This document shows, piece after piece, positions 1 to 9,965 of a stretch of DNA of 64,000 nucleotides (the first letter of the stretch is position 1; every line of letters starts with the position of its first letter). The position numbers were made by a program, and so were the translations under genes. The DNA is from Cronobacter malonaticus LMG 23826 (GTDB lineage: Bacteria > Pseudomonadota > Gammaproteobacteria > Enterobacterales > Enterobacteriaceae). Where the stretch lies: positions 992,001-1,056,000 of the forward strand of contig NZ_CP013940.1 in assembly GCF_001277215.2 (NCBI RefSeq). The letters are read 5' to 3'. The notes under the pieces were generated by a model. The model was not told the DNA's origin. It did not search any database and saw nothing but the letters and a program-made list of their open reading frames with translations.

Positions 1-170
1 ATATTATCGCGCAGCCCGCATGCCTGGACGGTGCAGCCCGGCGTCATGGCTTTGGGATAGAAATAAACCAGAACACGCTGTCCCTGGAAGTCGGTCAAAT
101 TTACTTGTTCACCGTCCTGATCGGGCAAGCTAAATTTCGGTGCGATATCACCGGCTTTCAGTGGATTCAT
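1..170 (-). CDS. bcp: Bcp thiol peroxidase, N-terminal part
   Basis: Peroxiredoxin of the Bcp/PrxQ type, which reduces hydroperoxides in the cytoplasm using thioredoxin. Only the first 56 codons lie in the window; the gene runs off the left edge. Translating the minus strand from the ATG at 170 gives a start like [20 protein letters not shown], followed by the PGCTVQAC motif. That motif holds the peroxidatic Cys46 and the resolving Cys51, spaced as in E. coli Bcp. The gene begins 2 bases after the gcvR stop codon, so the two are probably co-transcribed, as in E. coli. Family assignment is firm; the C-terminal two thirds cannot be judged. Confidence 0.93.
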   Translation of the reverse strand, partial: MNPLKAGDIAPKFSLPDQDGEQVNLTDFQGQRVLVYFYPKAMTPGCTVQACGLRDN

Positions 171-172
171 CA

Positions 173-742
173 CTACACTCCATCCTGTTCATCTTGCTGT
201 GGATAATTAACCACGCTAATAGTGCCTTGCGCGCCCAGCTCTGTACAGAGTTGACGGAAAGGCTGTTCGATAATCGTCGCATCCTGTGTAGCCGGACTGT
301 GCGCCGTTATCTGAATATAGAGCTGTGCGGACTTATTTTCCTGCGCAGGCTGCGTGCGCGAGATAAGTTCAGCGATATTCATATCGTGGGAATGGAACAG
401 CTCGGTGAAGCGCTCAATAAGGTGTGGCGAGTCTTCCACCTCGACCTGCACCCAGACGGACGCCGGCATCGCCTGGCGCGGGCGGGCGGTGGTGCGTTTC
501 ATCACAATCAGCAAATCCAGCTCGGCGCCCTTGAGCGGCAGCGTGGATTCAATCAGCGTAATCGCGTTCCAGCTCCCGGACAGCAGCATGATGAACGTGA
601 ACTCCTCTCCCAGCATCGCCAGACGGCTATCTTCGATATTGCAGCCGCAACTGCTGACATGGCGGGTGATAGTGTTAACGATACCCGAGCGGTCGGCTCC
701 CAGCGCGGTAATCACCAGATAATGGGGGGATGAGGATGTCAA
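173..742 (-). CDS. gcvR: Glycine cleavage system transcriptional repressor GcvR
   Basis: GcvR binds GcvA and blocks activation of the gcvTHP operon when glycine is low. The 189-residue product carries two ACT-like domains: residues about 5-85 begin with [20 protein letters not shown], and a second follows at about 95-175 with [23 protein letters not shown]. It is nearly the same length as E. coli GcvR (190 residues). The start is a TTG at 742, which as I recall is also the start codon used in E. coli; no ATG gives the conserved N-terminus. An AGGA sequence lies upstream on the minus strand. Followed directly by bcp and divergent from dapA, as in E. coli. Confidence 0.93.
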   Translation of the reverse strand: MTSSSPHYLVITALGADRSGIVNTITRHVSSCGCNIEDSRLAMLGEEFTFIMLLSGSWNAITLIESTLPLKGAELDLLIVMKRTTARPRQAMPASVWVQVEVEDSPHLIERFTELFHSHDMNIAELISRTQPAQENKSAQLYIQITAHSPATQDATIIEQPFRQLCTELGAQGTISVVNYPQQDEQDGV

Positions 743-889
743 ACCTGTGCTTCCTGTTGAAACGATGAATTATTCCTTAGGAAACCATAAAAAAATCCGC
801 CATACAACCGCATAGCGCGCCCTGGCCGCTTGCTTTTATTACGGCACCAAACGTACCATTGAGGCTCTTGTTTGCACAGAGGATGGCCA

Positions 890-1768
890 ATGTTCACGGG
901 AAGTATTGTCGCGCTTATCACGCCGATGGATGAAAAAGGTAATGTCTGCCGGGCGAGCCTGAAAAAACTGATTGATTACCATGTCGCTAATGGAACGTCG
1001 GCGATTGTATCGGTAGGGACGACCGGGGAATCCGCTACGCTTAGCCATGACGAACATGCTGACGTGGTGATGATGACGCTGGAACTTGCCGACGGCCGCA
1101 TCCCGGTTATCGCAGGCACGGGCGCGAACGCCACTTCCGAGGCCATCAGCCTGACTCAGCGTTTCAACGACAGCGGCATCGCAGGCTGTCTGACCGTTAC
1201 GCCGTATTACAACCGTCCGACCCAGGAAGGCCTGTTCCAGCATTTTAAAGCTATCGCGGAGCATACCGACCTGCCGCAGATCCTCTATAATGTGCCGTCC
1301 CGTACCGGTTGCGATATGCTGCCGGAGACCGTGGGCCGTCTGTCGAAAATTAAAAATATTGTCGGTGTCAAAGAAGCGACCGGGAACTTAAGCCGCGTTC
1401 ATCTGATCAAAGAGCTGGTCAGTGATGATTTCGCGCTGTTAAGCGGCGACGACGCCACAGCGATGGATTTCATGCAGCTTGGCGGTCACGGGGTGATTTC
1501 TGTTACCACCAACGTCGCGGCGCGCGATATGGCCGATATGTGCCGGCTCGCGGCGGAAGGGAAGTTTGACGATGCGCGCATCATCAATCGTCGCCTGATG
1601 CCTTTGCACCATAAATTATTTGTCGAACCCAATCCTGTCCCGGTGAAATGGGCCTGTAAGGAGTTGGGACTTGTGGCGACCGATACGCTGCGCCTGCCAA
1701 TGACGCCGATTACCGATGCCGGTCGCGACATTGTTGGCTCCGCGCTTAAGCATGCCGGCCTGCTGTAA
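890..1768 (+). CDS. dapA: 4-hydroxy-tetrahydrodipicolinate synthase
   Basis: First committed enzyme of lysine and meso-diaminopimelate synthesis, condensing pyruvate with aspartate semialdehyde in the cytoplasm. The protein has 292 residues, exactly the E. coli length, when started at the ATG at 890 with GAGGA eight bases upstream. The Schiff-base lysine is Lys161 (GVKEATG). Tyr133 ([10 protein letters not shown]), Thr44-Thr45 and Tyr107 of the proton relay are all in place. bamC follows 16 bases after the stop, as in the E. coli dapA-bamC operon. An upstream in-frame ATG at 872 would add six residues unlike the family and is not preferred. Confidence 0.97.
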   Translation: MFTGSIVALITPMDEKGNVCRASLKKLIDYHVANGTSAIVSVGTTGESATLSHDEHADVVMMTLELADGRIPVIAGTGANATSEAISLTQRFNDSGIAGCLTVTPYYNRPTQEGLFQHFKAIAEHTDLPQILYNVPSRTGCDMLPETVGRLSKIKNIVGVKEATGNLSRVHLIKELVSDDFALLSGDDATAMDFMQLGGHGVISVTTNVAARDMADMCRLAAEGKFDDARIINRRLMPLHHKLFVEPNPVPVKWACKELGLVATDTLRLPMTPITDAGRDIVGSALKHAGLL

Positions 1769-1784
1769 AGTTTAGGGAGATTTG

Positions 1785-2819
1785 ATGGCTTACTCAGTAC
1801 AGAAGTCGCGTGTGGCGAAAGTAGCAACCGTATCGCTGGTGATGCTGCTCGCCGCCTGTAGTTCCGATTCGCGCTACAAGCGTCAGGTGAGCGGCGATGA
1901 GTCCTATCTGGACGCGGCTCCGCTGGCAGAACTGCACGCGCCGGCCGGTATGATCCTGCCGGTGCAGAACGGCGACTATAACATCCCGACCCCGCTTACC
2001 AACGGCCCGGTTGGCAAACAGCTTGATATTCGCCCGCCCACGCAGCCGCTGGCGCTGGTCAGCGGCGCGCGTACGCAGTTCACGGGTGATACCGCCACGC
2101 TGCTGCTGGAAAGTGGCCGCAACGGTGCGCTCTGGCCGCAGGTGGTCAGCGTCGTACAGTCGCTCAACTACACCATTGAAAAACGCGACGACGCCGCTCA
2201 GACGCTCAACACCGACTGGGTACAGTGGAACCGCGCCGATGAAGACCAACAGTATCGTGGTCGCTATCAGGTCAGCGTGAAGCCGCAAGGCTATCAGCAG
2301 GCGCTGGTGGTGAAGCTCGTCAATCTTGAGCAGGATGGCAAACCGGTGGCGGATACTGCCTCATTGCAGCGTTACAGCGCCGAAATGCTGAACGCGATCG
2401 CCTCCGGTCTTGATAAAAACGAAACCGCGCGCCAGAACGCCGCCGACAACCGCAGCGCGTCGCAAATCGACGTGACCAGCGGTTCCGACGATGTTGGCCT
2501 GCCGGTACTGGTGGTGCGCGCGCCGTTCAACGCCGTGTGGAACCGCCTGCCGGATACGCTCGCCAAAGTGGGCATGAAAGTGACCGACTCCACCCGTTCA
2601 ACGGGCAGCGTCGCCGTGACCTACAAAGCGCTGTCTGACAGCGACTGGCAGGCGCTGGGCGCACGCGATCCGGGCCTCTCTAACGGCGATTACAAACTTC
2701 AGGTCGGCGATCTCGACAACCGCACCAGCCTGCAGTTTATCGACCCGAAAGGCCATACGCTGACCCAGTCGCAGAACGATGCGCTGGTCGCCGCCTTCCA
2801 GGCTGCATTCAGCAAGTAA
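1785..2819 (+). CDS. bamC: Outer membrane assembly lipoprotein BamC
   Basis: Lipoprotein of the BAM complex, which inserts beta-barrel proteins into the outer membrane; BamC joins BamD. The 344-residue product equals E. coli BamC in length. A signal peptide ends in the lipobox LLAAC, so Cys25 would be lipidated. An unstructured lysine/proline-rich stretch of about 70 residues follows, then two helix-grip domains (roughly 100-215 and 225-344). ATG at 1785 is preceded by AGGGAGA; a TTG three bases earlier is not needed. It lies in an operon behind dapA and ends at a strong intrinsic terminator, which separates it from purC. Confidence 0.96.
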   Translation: MAYSVQKSRVAKVATVSLVMLLAACSSDSRYKRQVSGDESYLDAAPLAELHAPAGMILPVQNGDYNIPTPLTNGPVGKQLDIRPPTQPLALVSGARTQFTGDTATLLLESGRNGALWPQVVSVVQSLNYTIEKRDDAAQTLNTDWVQWNRADEDQQYRGRYQVSVKPQGYQQALVVKLVNLEQDGKPVADTASLQRYSAEMLNAIASGLDKNETARQNAADNRSASQIDVTSGSDDVGLPVLVVRAPFNAVWNRLPDTLAKVGMKVTDSTRSTGSVAVTYKALSDSDWQALGARDPGLSNGDYKLQVGDLDNRTSLQFIDPKGHTLTQSQNDALVAAFQAAFSK

Positions 2820-2825
2820 TACGCA

Positions 2826-2851
2826 GGGCCGGATCACTCCGGCCCTTTTTT
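2826..2851 (+). terminator. Intrinsic terminator after bamC
   Basis: The arms GGGCCGGA (2826-2833) and TCCGGCCC (2838-2845) pair perfectly around the loop TCAC and are followed by six T. This is a textbook rho-independent terminator seven bases after the bamC stop. Confidence 0.92.
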
Positions 2852-2860
2852 CTGTGGTAG

Positions 2861-2876
2861 ACGCAAACGTGTGCGT
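2861..2876. promoter_or_regulatory. PurR operator of purC
   Basis: The sequence ACGCAAACGTGTGCGT differs at one position from the palindromic PurR consensus ACGCAAACGTTTGCGT. It lies 73 bases upstream of the purC start, where a purine repressor site is expected. Binding was not tested; the call rests on the consensus and the position. Confidence 0.88.
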
Positions 2877-2948
2877 CGCCGGAAAATGGCAAGTTTTGTG
2901 ATAAATCCTCAGGCCGCGCGAGCGGTCACCACACCTGGAGTAATAAAG

Positions 2949-3662
2949 ATGCAAAAGCAAGCTGAGTTGTATCGTGGCAAAGCGAAAACCGTATACAGCA
3001 CGGAAAATCCGGATCTGTTGGTGCTCGAGTTCCGCAATGATACGTCAGCAGGCGACGGCGCCCGCATTGAGCAGTTTGACCGTAAGGGAATGGTGAACAA
3101 CAAGTTTAACTATTTCATCATGAGCAAACTGGCCGAAGCGGGTATCCCGACGCAAATGGAACGGCTGCTTTCTGATACCGAAGCGCTGGTGAAAAAGCTC
3201 GATATGGTGCCGGTGGAGTGCGTTATCCGCAACCGCGCGGCGGGATCGCTGGTGAAGCGTCTCGGCATTGAAGAGGGCATCGAACTCAATCCGCCGCTGT
3301 TCGATCTGTTCCTGAAAAACGACGCGATGCACGACCCGATGGTTAACGAATCCTACTGCGAAACCTTCGGCTGGGTGAGCCAGGAAAACCTCGCGCGCAT
3401 GAAAGAGCTGACCTACAAAGCCAACGATGTGCTGAAAAAGCTCTTTGACGACGCGGGGCTCATTCTGGTCGACTTCAAGCTGGAGTTTGGTCTTTTCAAC
3501 GGCGAAGTGACGCTGGGCGATGAGTTCTCGCCGGACGGCGCGCGTCTGTGGGATAAACAAACCATGGACAAAATGGACAAAGACCGCTTCCGTCAGAGCC
3601 TGGGCGGCCTTATCGAAGCCTATGAAGAAGTCGCGCGCCGTCTTGGCGTGAATCTCGACTAA
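2949..3662 (+). CDS. purC: Phosphoribosylaminoimidazole-succinocarboxamide synthase
   Basis: SAICAR synthetase of de novo purine synthesis: ATP-dependent ligation of aspartate to CAIR. The protein has 237 residues, the E. coli length, when started at the ATG at 2949 with GGAG nine bases upstream. The N-terminal KRGKAK-like ATP-grasp segment appears as [12 protein letters not shown]. The family signature around [17 protein letters not shown] and the C-terminal LVDFKLEFG with [12 protein letters not shown] are both present. The longer frame from 2871 would overlap the PurR box and is rejected. Expected to be repressed by PurR through the operator just upstream. Confidence 0.97.
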   Translation: MQKQAELYRGKAKTVYSTENPDLLVLEFRNDTSAGDGARIEQFDRKGMVNNKFNYFIMSKLAEAGIPTQMERLLSDTEALVKKLDMVPVECVIRNRAAGSLVKRLGIEEGIELNPPLFDLFLKNDAMHDPMVNESYCETFGWVSQENLARMKELTYKANDVLKKLFDDAGLILVDFKLEFGLFNGEVTLGDEFSPDGARLWDKQTMDKMDKDRFRQSLGGLIEAYEEVARRLGVNLD

Positions 3663-3682
3663 CCGCTTTTTCCTTCGCATTT

Positions 3683-3709
3683 CGCAGGGTATGGCTTTCA
3701 TACCCTGCG
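3683..3709 (+). terminator. Probable terminator hairpin after purC
   Basis: An 11-bp perfect stem, CGCAGGGTATG (3683-3693) with CATACCCTGCG (3699-3709), encloses the loop GCTTT. The T-run after it is interrupted (CCTTCCCCCGTTTTC), so it may be a weak terminator or an mRNA-end stabiliser. Confidence 0.6.
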
Positions 3710-3792
3710 CCTTCCCCCGTTTTCTTATGGTAAAGCGCGCCTGAACCACCTACGATCATTATCATAAAAATTGAGAGTGATGAGGTCAGAGT

Positions 3793-4653
3793 ATGCGTTG
3801 GCAAGGACGTCGCGAAAGCGACAACGTTGAAGACAGAAGAAACAGCAGTTCGCCGATGATGGGCGGGCGCGGATTCCGCCTGCCTGCCGGGAAGGGCGGG
3901 CTGGTACTGCTGGTGGTGGTCGTCGTCGCGAGTTATTACGGTGTCGATCTCACCGGGCTTCTCACCGGCGGCGCGCCGGTCAGCCAGCAGGCGTCGCGCT
4001 CCATCAGCCCGAACGAAGACGAAGCGGCGAAATTCACCTCGGTTATTCTCGGCACCACCGAAGAGAGCTGGGGCCAGCAGTTCCAGAAAATGGGCCGTAC
4101 TTATCAGGAGCCGAAACTGGTGATGTACCGCGGTGCCACCCGCACCGGCTGCGGCACCGGCCAGTCGGTGATGGGCCCGTTCTACTGCCCGGCGGACAGC
4201 ACCGTGTATATCGATCTCTCCTTCTATGACGAAATGAAAGAGAAACTTGGCGCGGGCGGCGATTTCGCGCAGGGCTACGTCATCGCTCACGAAGTGGGCC
4301 ACCATGTGCAGAAGCTGCTCGGCATTGAGCCGAAAGTGCGTCAGCTTCAGCAAAACGCCTCTCAGACCGAAGTGAACCGCCTCTCGGTGCGCCTGGAGTT
4401 ACAGGCGGACTGTTTTGCGGGCGTCTGGGGCAATGCGATGCAGAAAGAGGGCGTGCTGGAAACCGGCGATTTGCAGGAGGCGCTGAACGCCGCGCAGGCG
4501 ATCGGCGATGACCGCCTTCAGCAGCAGAGCCAGGGGCGCGTGGTACCGGACAGCTTTACCCACGGCACATCCGAGCAGCGTTATAGCTGGTTTAAACGCG
4601 GTTTTGACAGCGGCGACCCGGCCCAGTGCAACACCTTTGGCAATGCGCTGTAA
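3793..4653 (+). CDS. ypfJ: Neutral zinc metallopeptidase family protein YpfJ
   Basis: A 286-residue protein of the YpfJ/neutral zinc metallopeptidase family (E. coli YpfJ has 287 residues). The N-terminus is basic and glycine-rich, followed by one membrane segment at about 36-50 ([17 protein letters not shown]), so the bulk probably faces the periplasm. The zinc motif HEVGH is at 166-170 and a later glutamate in RLELQADCF may be the third ligand. Two paired cysteine regions (GCGTGQ and YCPAD) could form a disulfide. The substrate is not known for the family. It lies alone behind purC and 15 bases before tmcA, which it may be transcribed with. Confidence 0.92.
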   Translation: MRWQGRRESDNVEDRRNSSSPMMGGRGFRLPAGKGGLVLLVVVVVASYYGVDLTGLLTGGAPVSQQASRSISPNEDEAAKFTSVILGTTEESWGQQFQKMGRTYQEPKLVMYRGATRTGCGTGQSVMGPFYCPADSTVYIDLSFYDEMKEKLGAGGDFAQGYVIAHEVGHHVQKLLGIEPKVRQLQQNASQTEVNRLSVRLELQADCFAGVWGNAMQKEGVLETGDLQEALNAAQAIGDDRLQQQSQGRVVPDSFTHGTSEQRYSWFKRGFDSGDPAQCNTFGNAL

Positions 4654-4668
4654 CGCAGGCAGGCTGAC

Positions 4669-6696
4669 GTGAATGAAAGCTTCGCCACGCTGACGGCGCA
4701 GATGGCGGCGGCGGGCATTCGTCGCCTGCTGGTGCTAAGCGGCGATGAGTTCTGGTGCTCGCAGCAGGCGCAACAGCTGGCGAATGCTCTCCCTGGCGAC
4801 TGGCTGTGGGTAGGCACCGCGCCGGAGATGGCGCTCAAAGGCGCGCCTGGCGCTATCAATACGCTGCTCGGGCGCGAATACCTGCATGCGGTCTTTGACG
4901 CCCGCAGCGGTTTTGACGCCGCGGCGTTTGCCGCGCTCGCCGGCACGTTGAAAGCCGGCAGCTGGCTGGTGCTGCTGGCACCACCGTGGAAGGCCTGGCC
5001 CGCGCGCGTGGATAACGACTCCTGCCGCTGGAGCGACAGCCGGGAGCCCATCGCCACCCCGCATTTTATTCATCATCTTCAGCGGCTTTTTCTTGATGAT
5101 CCGGACGTGATTTGCTGGCGTCAGGAGCAGCCGTTACCGTTAAGCCCGTCTGCGCCGCGCCCACGCTGGCACCCGGCCTGCGGCGAGCCGCAGCAGGAGC
5201 AGGCGCGGCTACTGGATGAGCTGTTAACCACCACTAATGGCGTGACGGCAATCACCGCCGCGCGCGGTCGCGGCAAATCGGCCCTCGCCGGCATGTTTAT
5301 TCGCGCGCTGCCGGGCAGAGCGCTGGTAACCGCGCCGTCGCGCGCCTCGGCGGACGTTATCGCCGTACACGCGGGCGAGAAATTTGTCTTCATGGCACCA
5401 GACGCGCTGCTGGCTGCGCTTGAGGATGGCACGCTCACTCCCTGCGACTGGCTGGTCATTGATGAAGCCGCGGCGCTCCCGGGCCCGGTGCTGCAAAAGC
5501 TGGTGCGGGCGTTTCCCGCCACGCTTCTGACCAGTACCGTGCAGGGCTATGAAGGCACCGGGCGCGGTTTCTTGCTGAAATTCTGCGCGGGCATCGACGG
5601 CCTGCGCTACCGCACGCTGAGTACGCCGGTGCGCTGGGCGCAGGACGATCCGCTGGAGCGGCTGGTCAGTCAGGCGCTGCTGTTTGACGATGACGATTTT
5701 GCGCACACGCCCGCAGGCGACGTTCGCTTTTATCCGGTTTATCAGGACGATTGGCACACCCGGCCCGATCGCGCGGCCGCGCTGTATCGGCTGCTGGCAG
5801 GCGCTCACTATCGCACCTCGCCGCTCGATCTGCGCCGGATGATGGATGCGCCGAATCAATCTTTCATCGCCGCCGAAGCGGGCGGCGAGGCCGTCGGCGC
5901 GCTGTGGTTAGTGGCGGAAGGCGGTCTTGATACGGCGCTGAGCCAGGCGGTGTGGGCCGGTTATCGCCGTCCGCGCGGCAACCTGGTGGCGCAGTCGCTG
6001 GCGGCGCACGGCGGCGATCCGCTCGCGGCCACGCTTGTTGGTCTTCGCGTTAGCCGCGTGGCGGTGCATCCGGGTCGCCAGCGTGAAGGCACCGGACGCC
6101 AGTTGATTGAGCAGGCGCGCGCGCAGGCGCCTGACGGCTGTGATTATCTTTCCGTGAGTTTTGGTTATACGCCTGCGCTGTGGCGCTTCTGGCAGCGCTG
6201 CGGTTTTACGCTGGTGCGTTTTGGCAGCCATCGCGAGGCCAGCAGCGGCTGCTATAACGCGATGGCGCTCGTGGCGCTGAGTGAGGCGGGCGCGCGGCTT
6301 GTGCGTGAAGAACACCAGCGGCTGGGGCGCGATGCGGCGATGCTTCAGCGCTGGGTGGATGAAACGCTGCCGCTAACGCCCGTCCCCCAGGCTACCCTTA
6401 ATGATGATGACTGGTTAGCGCTCGCGGGATTCGCGTTCGCGCATCGTCCGCTGGAAACCTCTTTCGGTCCGCTCTACCGGCTGCTTGAGGCGAGCCCGCA
6501 GACGTTGCAGGCGCTGCGCGGGCGGCTGGAGCTGCAAATGCCGGTGGACGCGCTCTGCCGTAAGCTCGGGCTTTCCGGGCGTAAAGCGTTGCTCGCCGCG
6601 CTGCGTCAGGAAACCGCGCTGGCGCTGGATTCGCTTGATGCGCCGCGTGCCGCGACCTTAAACGCGCAACTTATGCAATGGCAATTTTTCCACTAA
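4669..6696 (+). CDS. tmcA: tRNA(Met) cytidine acetyltransferase TmcA
   Basis: Forms N4-acetylcytidine at the wobble position of the elongator tRNA-Met anticodon, using acetyl-CoA and ATP. The 675-residue protein matches E. coli TmcA (671). Visible parts are an N-terminal domain of unknown fold (1-175), an RNA-helicase-like ATPase with Walker A AARGRGKSA near 198-206 and DEAA near 264, a GNAT domain at about 400-530 with VHPGRQREGTGRQL binding acetyl-CoA, and a C-terminal tRNA-binding tail. The start is a GTG at 4669; the nearby ATG at 4673 is in another frame. It follows ypfJ by 15 bases. Confidence 0.95.
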   Translation: MNESFATLTAQMAAAGIRRLLVLSGDEFWCSQQAQQLANALPGDWLWVGTAPEMALKGAPGAINTLLGREYLHAVFDARSGFDAAAFAALAGTLKAGSWLVLLAPPWKAWPARVDNDSCRWSDSREPIATPHFIHHLQRLFLDDPDVICWRQEQPLPLSPSAPRPRWHPACGEPQQEQARLLDELLTTTNGVTAITAARGRGKSALAGMFIRALPGRALVTAPSRASADVIAVHAGEKFVFMAPDALLAALEDGTLTPCDWLVIDEAAALPGPVLQKLVRAFPATLLTSTVQGYEGTGRGFLLKFCAGIDGLRYRTLSTPVRWAQDDPLERLVSQALLFDDDDFAHTPAGDVRFYPVYQDDWHTRPDRAAALYRLLAGAHYRTSPLDLRRMMDAPNQSFIAAEAGGEAVGALWLVAEGGLDTALSQAVWAGYRRPRGNLVAQSLAAHGGDPLAATLVGLRVSRVAVHPGRQREGTGRQLIEQARAQAPDGCDYLSVSFGYTPALWRFWQRCGFTLVRFGSHREASSGCYNAMALVALSEAGARLVREEHQRLGRDAAMLQRWVDETLPLTPVPQATLNDDDWLALAGFAFAHRPLETSFGPLYRLLEASPQTLQALRGRLELQMPVDALCRKLGLSGRKALLAALRQETALALDSLDAPRAATLNAQLMQWQFFH

Positions 6697-6769
6697 GTCC
6701 ATCAATGAATTGCGATGGTCATCTGTTCAGGCCGGCGTAAACTGGCTGTAACCCATGAAGGAGAGTGCC

Positions 6770-7468
6770 ATGAGACATGATCATTTTGTGGTTCAGAGCC
6801 CTGAACTGCCTGCCAGACAACTGCTGCTGCTGTTCCACGGCGTCGGGGATAACCCGGTGGCCATGGGCGAAATAGGCAGCTATTTCGCGCCGCTGTTCCC
6901 GGATGCGCTGGTGGTGAGCGTGGGCGGCCCTGCGCCGAGCGGTCCGGCACCGGGAAGAGAGTGGTTTTCCGTGCAGGGCGTCACCGAATCCAACCGCCAG
7001 CAGCGGGTGGATGAGATAATGCCTACATTCATCGACACCGTGCGCCACTGGCAGCGTGAAAGCGGCGTCGGCCCGGCCGCCACAGCGCTGATCGGCTTTT
7101 CACAGGGCGCGATTATGGTGCTGGAAGGGGTAAAAGCCGCGCCTGGCCTGGCTTCTCGCGTCATCGCGTTTAACGGACGCTTCGCTGAGCTGCCGACGGC
7201 GGCGACAACCGCCACCACGGTGCATCTGATCCACGGCGAAGAGGATGAAGTGATCGATTCCCGCTACGCTCAGGCGGCGGCGGATGCGCTGCTGCGCGCC
7301 GGTGGCGACGTCACGCTCGACATCGTTGAGGATCTGGGGCATGCAATCGATAACCGCAGCATGCAATTAGCGCTCGATCATCTGCGCTATACCGTGCCGA
7401 AGCACTATTTTGATGAGGCGTTAAGCGGCGGTAAGCCTGGCGATGACGATGTGATTCAGATGATGTAA
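6770..7468 (+). CDS. ypfH: Esterase YpfH (alpha/beta hydrolase)
   Basis: Small serine hydrolase of the carboxylesterase/phospholipase family. E. coli YpfH has esterase activity on short artificial esters, but its true substrate is unknown. The protein has 232 residues, equal to E. coli, using the ATG at 6770 with AAGGAGA ahead; the in-frame ATG at 6755 sits inside the ribosome binding site. The nucleophile elbow is GFSQG with Ser111. An aspartate in HGEEDEVID and the histidine in EDLGHAID complete the triad. No signal peptide, so cytoplasmic. Convergent with ypfN. Confidence 0.94.
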   Translation: MRHDHFVVQSPELPARQLLLLFHGVGDNPVAMGEIGSYFAPLFPDALVVSVGGPAPSGPAPGREWFSVQGVTESNRQQRVDEIMPTFIDTVRHWQRESGVGPAATALIGFSQGAIMVLEGVKAAPGLASRVIAFNGRFAELPTAATTATTVHLIHGEEDEVIDSRYAQAAADALLRAGGDVTLDIVEDLGHAIDNRSMQLALDHLRYTVPKHYFDEALSGGKPGDDDVIQMM

Positions 7469-7477
7469 CGCGGGGGG

Positions 7478-7504
7478 CTCCGTCAGGCGGGCTGCCTGAC
7501 GGAG
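7478..7504. terminator. Hairpin between convergent ypfH and ypfN
   Basis: An 11-bp perfect inverted repeat, CTCCGTCAGGC (7478-7488) and GCCTGACGGAG (7494-7504), encloses the loop GGGCT. Neither strand has a T-run, so it is either a rho-assisted end or an RNA-stability hairpin shared by both transcripts. Confidence 0.5.
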
Positions 7505-7528
7505 AGGCTGGAGAGAATAAGCAGGCGC

Positions 7529-7717
7529 TTACTTCTTCTTCGGCCAGTCGTCTTCGTCGTCCCACTTATCGTTAAAATCGCGGTGGGGCGGGAGTTCCGG
7601 GCGGTTGTCCATAAACTTCTTATGATCCACCCGTTTTAAATCTTTAATCACGTTCAGCAGGACGCCGAGCAGAAACACCAGCACCAGCACCCACCAATAT
7701 TTTCCAAGCCATTCCAT
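7529..7717 (-). CDS. ypfN: YpfN, small single-pass membrane protein (UPF0370)
   Basis: A 62-residue protein of the YpfN family (E. coli 66 residues). It has a hydrophobic membrane segment at about 4-24 ([20 protein letters not shown]) followed by a highly charged tail rich in lysine and aspartate ([16 protein letters not shown]). The function is unknown. It is the last gene of the yffB-dapE-ypfN run on the minus strand, 28 bases after the dapE stop, the same arrangement as in E. coli. Confidence 0.9.
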   Translation of the reverse strand: MEWLGKYWWVLVLVFLLGVLLNVIKDLKRVDHKKFMDNRPELPPHRDFNDKWDDEDDWPKKK

Positions 7718-7745
7718 GACGTTATCCTCGTCTTGAGAGCGCGCG

Positions 7746-8873
7746 TCAGGCGACGAGCTGCTCCATAATGCGTTGATACATACGAGCCAGCAGCTGCAGG
7801 TCGGACGCTTTCACGCATTCGTTAATCTTGTGAATCGTCGCGTTGACCGGCCCAAGCTCAACCACCTGCGCGCCCATGCGGGCGATAAAGCGTCCGTCGG
7901 ACGTGCCGCCGGTGGTCAGCAGTTGCGGTTTAATTTCATTATAGTGGTGAACGGCGTTCACCACCGCATCGACCAGTTTACCGCGCGCGGTTAAGAACGG
8001 CTGGCCAGAGAGCCACCAGTCCAGCGTATAGCGCAGCTGATATTTCTCAAGCAGCGCCACCACGCGCTGTTTAATCATCTCGTCGGTCAGCTCGGTGCTG
8101 AAGCGGAAGTTAAACTGCACATGGAGATCGCCCGGAATCACGTTATTGCTGCCGGTGCCCGCCTGAATATTGGCGATCTGCATGCTGGTGGGCGGGAAAA
8201 ATTCATTGCCGCGATCCCACTCAATACCGACCAGCTCATTGAGCATCGGCGCGGCGCGGTGTACCGGGTTATCCGCCAGATGCGGGTACGCCACGTGGCC
8301 CTGCACGCCGTGAATGGTCAGGTTGCAGGTGAGCGAGCCGCGACGGCCGTTTTTCACCACATCGCCGACCACTTCGCTGCTGGAAGGCTCGCCCACCAGG
8401 CAGTAATCGAGACGTTCGCCGCGCGCCATCAGCGCTTCGACCACTTTCACGGTGCCGTTGGTGGCGCTCGCTTCTTCATCAGAGGTGATCAGAAATGCCA
8501 GACGCCCGCGATGGTGCGGATGCTGCGCCACAAAACGCTCCGCCGCGACAACCATCGCCGCCAGGGAGCCTTTCATGTCCGCCGCGCCGCGGCCAAACAG
8601 CATCCCGTCACGAATGGTCGGTTCAAACGGCGGATTGATCCAACGATCGACATCGCCCGCCGGCACCACATCGGTATGCCCCGCGAAGGCCAGCGTTTCG
8701 CCGGTTCCTCGCCATGCCCAGAAGTTCTGCGTGTCGCCAATATTCATCGGCTCTACCGTAAACCCTACCGCACGCAGCCGCTCGATCAGCAGCGCCTGGC
8801 AGCCCGCGTCATCGGGGCTAAGAGAAGGGCGACGAATAAGCTGCTGCGTCAGCTCAATAACCGGGCAAGACAT
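7746..8873 (-). CDS. dapE: Succinyl-diaminopimelate desuccinylase
   Basis: Zinc-dependent M20 peptidase that removes succinate from N-succinyl-LL-diaminopimelate, providing lysine and peptidoglycan precursors. The product is 375 residues, exactly as in E. coli, from the ATG at 8873; a longer frame from 8924 adds 17 non-conserved residues. The metal ligands are recognisable: [11 protein letters not shown] (His and catalytic Asp), GRGAADMKG (bridging Asp), the SDEEAS glutamates and a C-terminal TIHKINE histidine. It starts 4 bases after yffB ends and precedes ypfN. dapA at 890 supplies an earlier step of the same pathway. Confidence 0.97.
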   Translation of the reverse strand: MSCPVIELTQQLIRRPSLSPDDAGCQALLIERLRAVGFTVEPMNIGDTQNFWAWRGTGETLAFAGHTDVVPAGDVDRWINPPFEPTIRDGMLFGRGAADMKGSLAAMVVAAERFVAQHPHHRGRLAFLITSDEEASATNGTVKVVEALMARGERLDYCLVGEPSSSEVVGDVVKNGRRGSLTCNLTIHGVQGHVAYPHLADNPVHRAAPMLNELVGIEWDRGNEFFPPTSMQIANIQAGTGSNNVIPGDLHVQFNFRFSTELTDEMIKQRVVALLEKYQLRYTLDWWLSGQPFLTARGKLVDAVVNAVHHYNEIKPQLLTTGGTSDGRFIARMGAQVVELGPVNATIHKINECVKASDLQLLARMYQRIMEQLVA

Positions 8874-8877
8874 AACA

Positions 8878-9234
8878 CTAGACCTCGTTAAAATAGTGCT
8901 GGTAAGTGGATTCGCTAAAACCAAGCAGCATAGGCTTACCCGGCGCGCAGAGCAATGGTCGTTTGATGATTGCCGGCATTTCCAGCATCAGCGCGGCCGC
9001 GCTGTCGGCGTCGGTAATCGTCGCGCGTTGCGCCTCGTCGAGCTTGCGCCAGGTGGTGCCGCGGGTATTCAGCAACGCCTCCCAGCCCAGCTCTGCGATA
9101 AATTTATGCATTAATTGTGCATCAAGGCCGTCGGCGCGGTAGTCGTGAAATTGATAATCTACGTGATTATTTTCAAGCCAGCGGCGGGCTTTTTTGATGG
9201 TGTCGCAGTTTTTTATGCCGTACATCACGACCAT
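8878..9234 (-). CDS. yffB: ArsC-family protein YffB
   Basis: A 118-residue thioredoxin-fold protein of the ArsC/Spx family, the same length as E. coli YffB. The active-site-like segment near the N-terminus is [15 protein letters not shown] with a single cysteine at position 10. The C-terminal half holds [11 protein letters not shown], the conserved Arg-Pro turn of the fold. Structural work on relatives suggests a glutathione-dependent thiol reductase, but the substrate is unknown. First gene of the yffB-dapE-ypfN operon. Confidence 0.93.
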   Translation of the reverse strand: MVVMYGIKNCDTIKKARRWLENNHVDYQFHDYRADGLDAQLMHKFIAELGWEALLNTRGTTWRKLDEAQRATITDADSAAALMLEMPAIIKRPLLCAPGKPMLLGFSESTYQHYFNEV

Positions 9235-9338
9235 AATTGAATCCTTTTGTCCAAAACCGGTTCAGTTAAACAAATTATCCGAACAGATAATAGGGTAAAT
9301 AATAGCCTGCTAATATAACGTATCACTGACAATTATGG

Positions 9339-9770
9339 TTAGCGTATATATCCCTGTTCGTGCATTTTGAATAATTTTTCATCGGTGGCGCACACCATTC
9401 CGCTGGTTAATTCGCGGAATTGATATTTTTTATAAAAAGCGACCTTATCTAAAACTGCATAGATAAAAACTTTACCAAAAGGTAAAAGCGTTGCGAGGAT
9501 CTCGTCCATTAATTGATTCCCGAATCCCCGGCCCTGGTAATCGGGATCGACAACAATATCGGCGACGTAACTGGACCATGTCAGATCGCTAATCGCATGC
9601 GCGGTCGCGACCAGCTTTCCCTCGTGAAATCCGTACCAGCAGAAGGTGCTATTGCGGTAGCAGCGTTCGACCTCCTGCGGGTCACGCGCGCCCAGCCCTG
9701 CGCGTTCAATTAGCGTCGCCAGCGCCTGCCAGTCGGGCGTTTCATGGTTTTGATTTGTGATGATGCGCAT
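9339..9770 (-). CDS. GNAT-family N-acetyltransferase, substrate unknown
   Basis: A 143-residue single-domain GNAT protein. The acetyl-CoA-binding motif A is clear: ADIVVDPDYQGRGFGNQLMDEIL at about 70-92 with the Q/RxxGxG/A loop. A KVAFYKKYQFREL segment follows, typical of the end of the fold. The region before it (YGFHEGKLVATAHAISD) is the usual beta-strand pair. I know of no equivalent at this place in E. coli K-12, where ypfM directly neighbours yffB, so it is an insertion in the block. Its base composition is a little more AT-rich than that of its neighbours. Substrate not predictable. Confidence 0.82.
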   Translation of the reverse strand: MRIITNQNHETPDWQALATLIERAGLGARDPQEVERCYRNSTFCWYGFHEGKLVATAHAISDLTWSSYVADIVVDPDYQGRGFGNQLMDEILATLLPFGKVFIYAVLDKVAFYKKYQFRELTSGMVCATDEKLFKMHEQGYIR

Positions 9771-9965
9771 GCCAGGTTGCCTCTTTTTCAGTAAAAATTT
9801 CCCGAATATTGCCAGCCGTCACACAACAGAAAACTTATCCTCGTCATATTGAACTGTAAGCCGATAAGAAATACATGAGGGAGGCTTATCAATTCGATTG
9901 GTTAAATTGTCTTCACTCCGCGTCATTATTTTTGTACCATGCAAACAATAATAAGAGAGGTCATT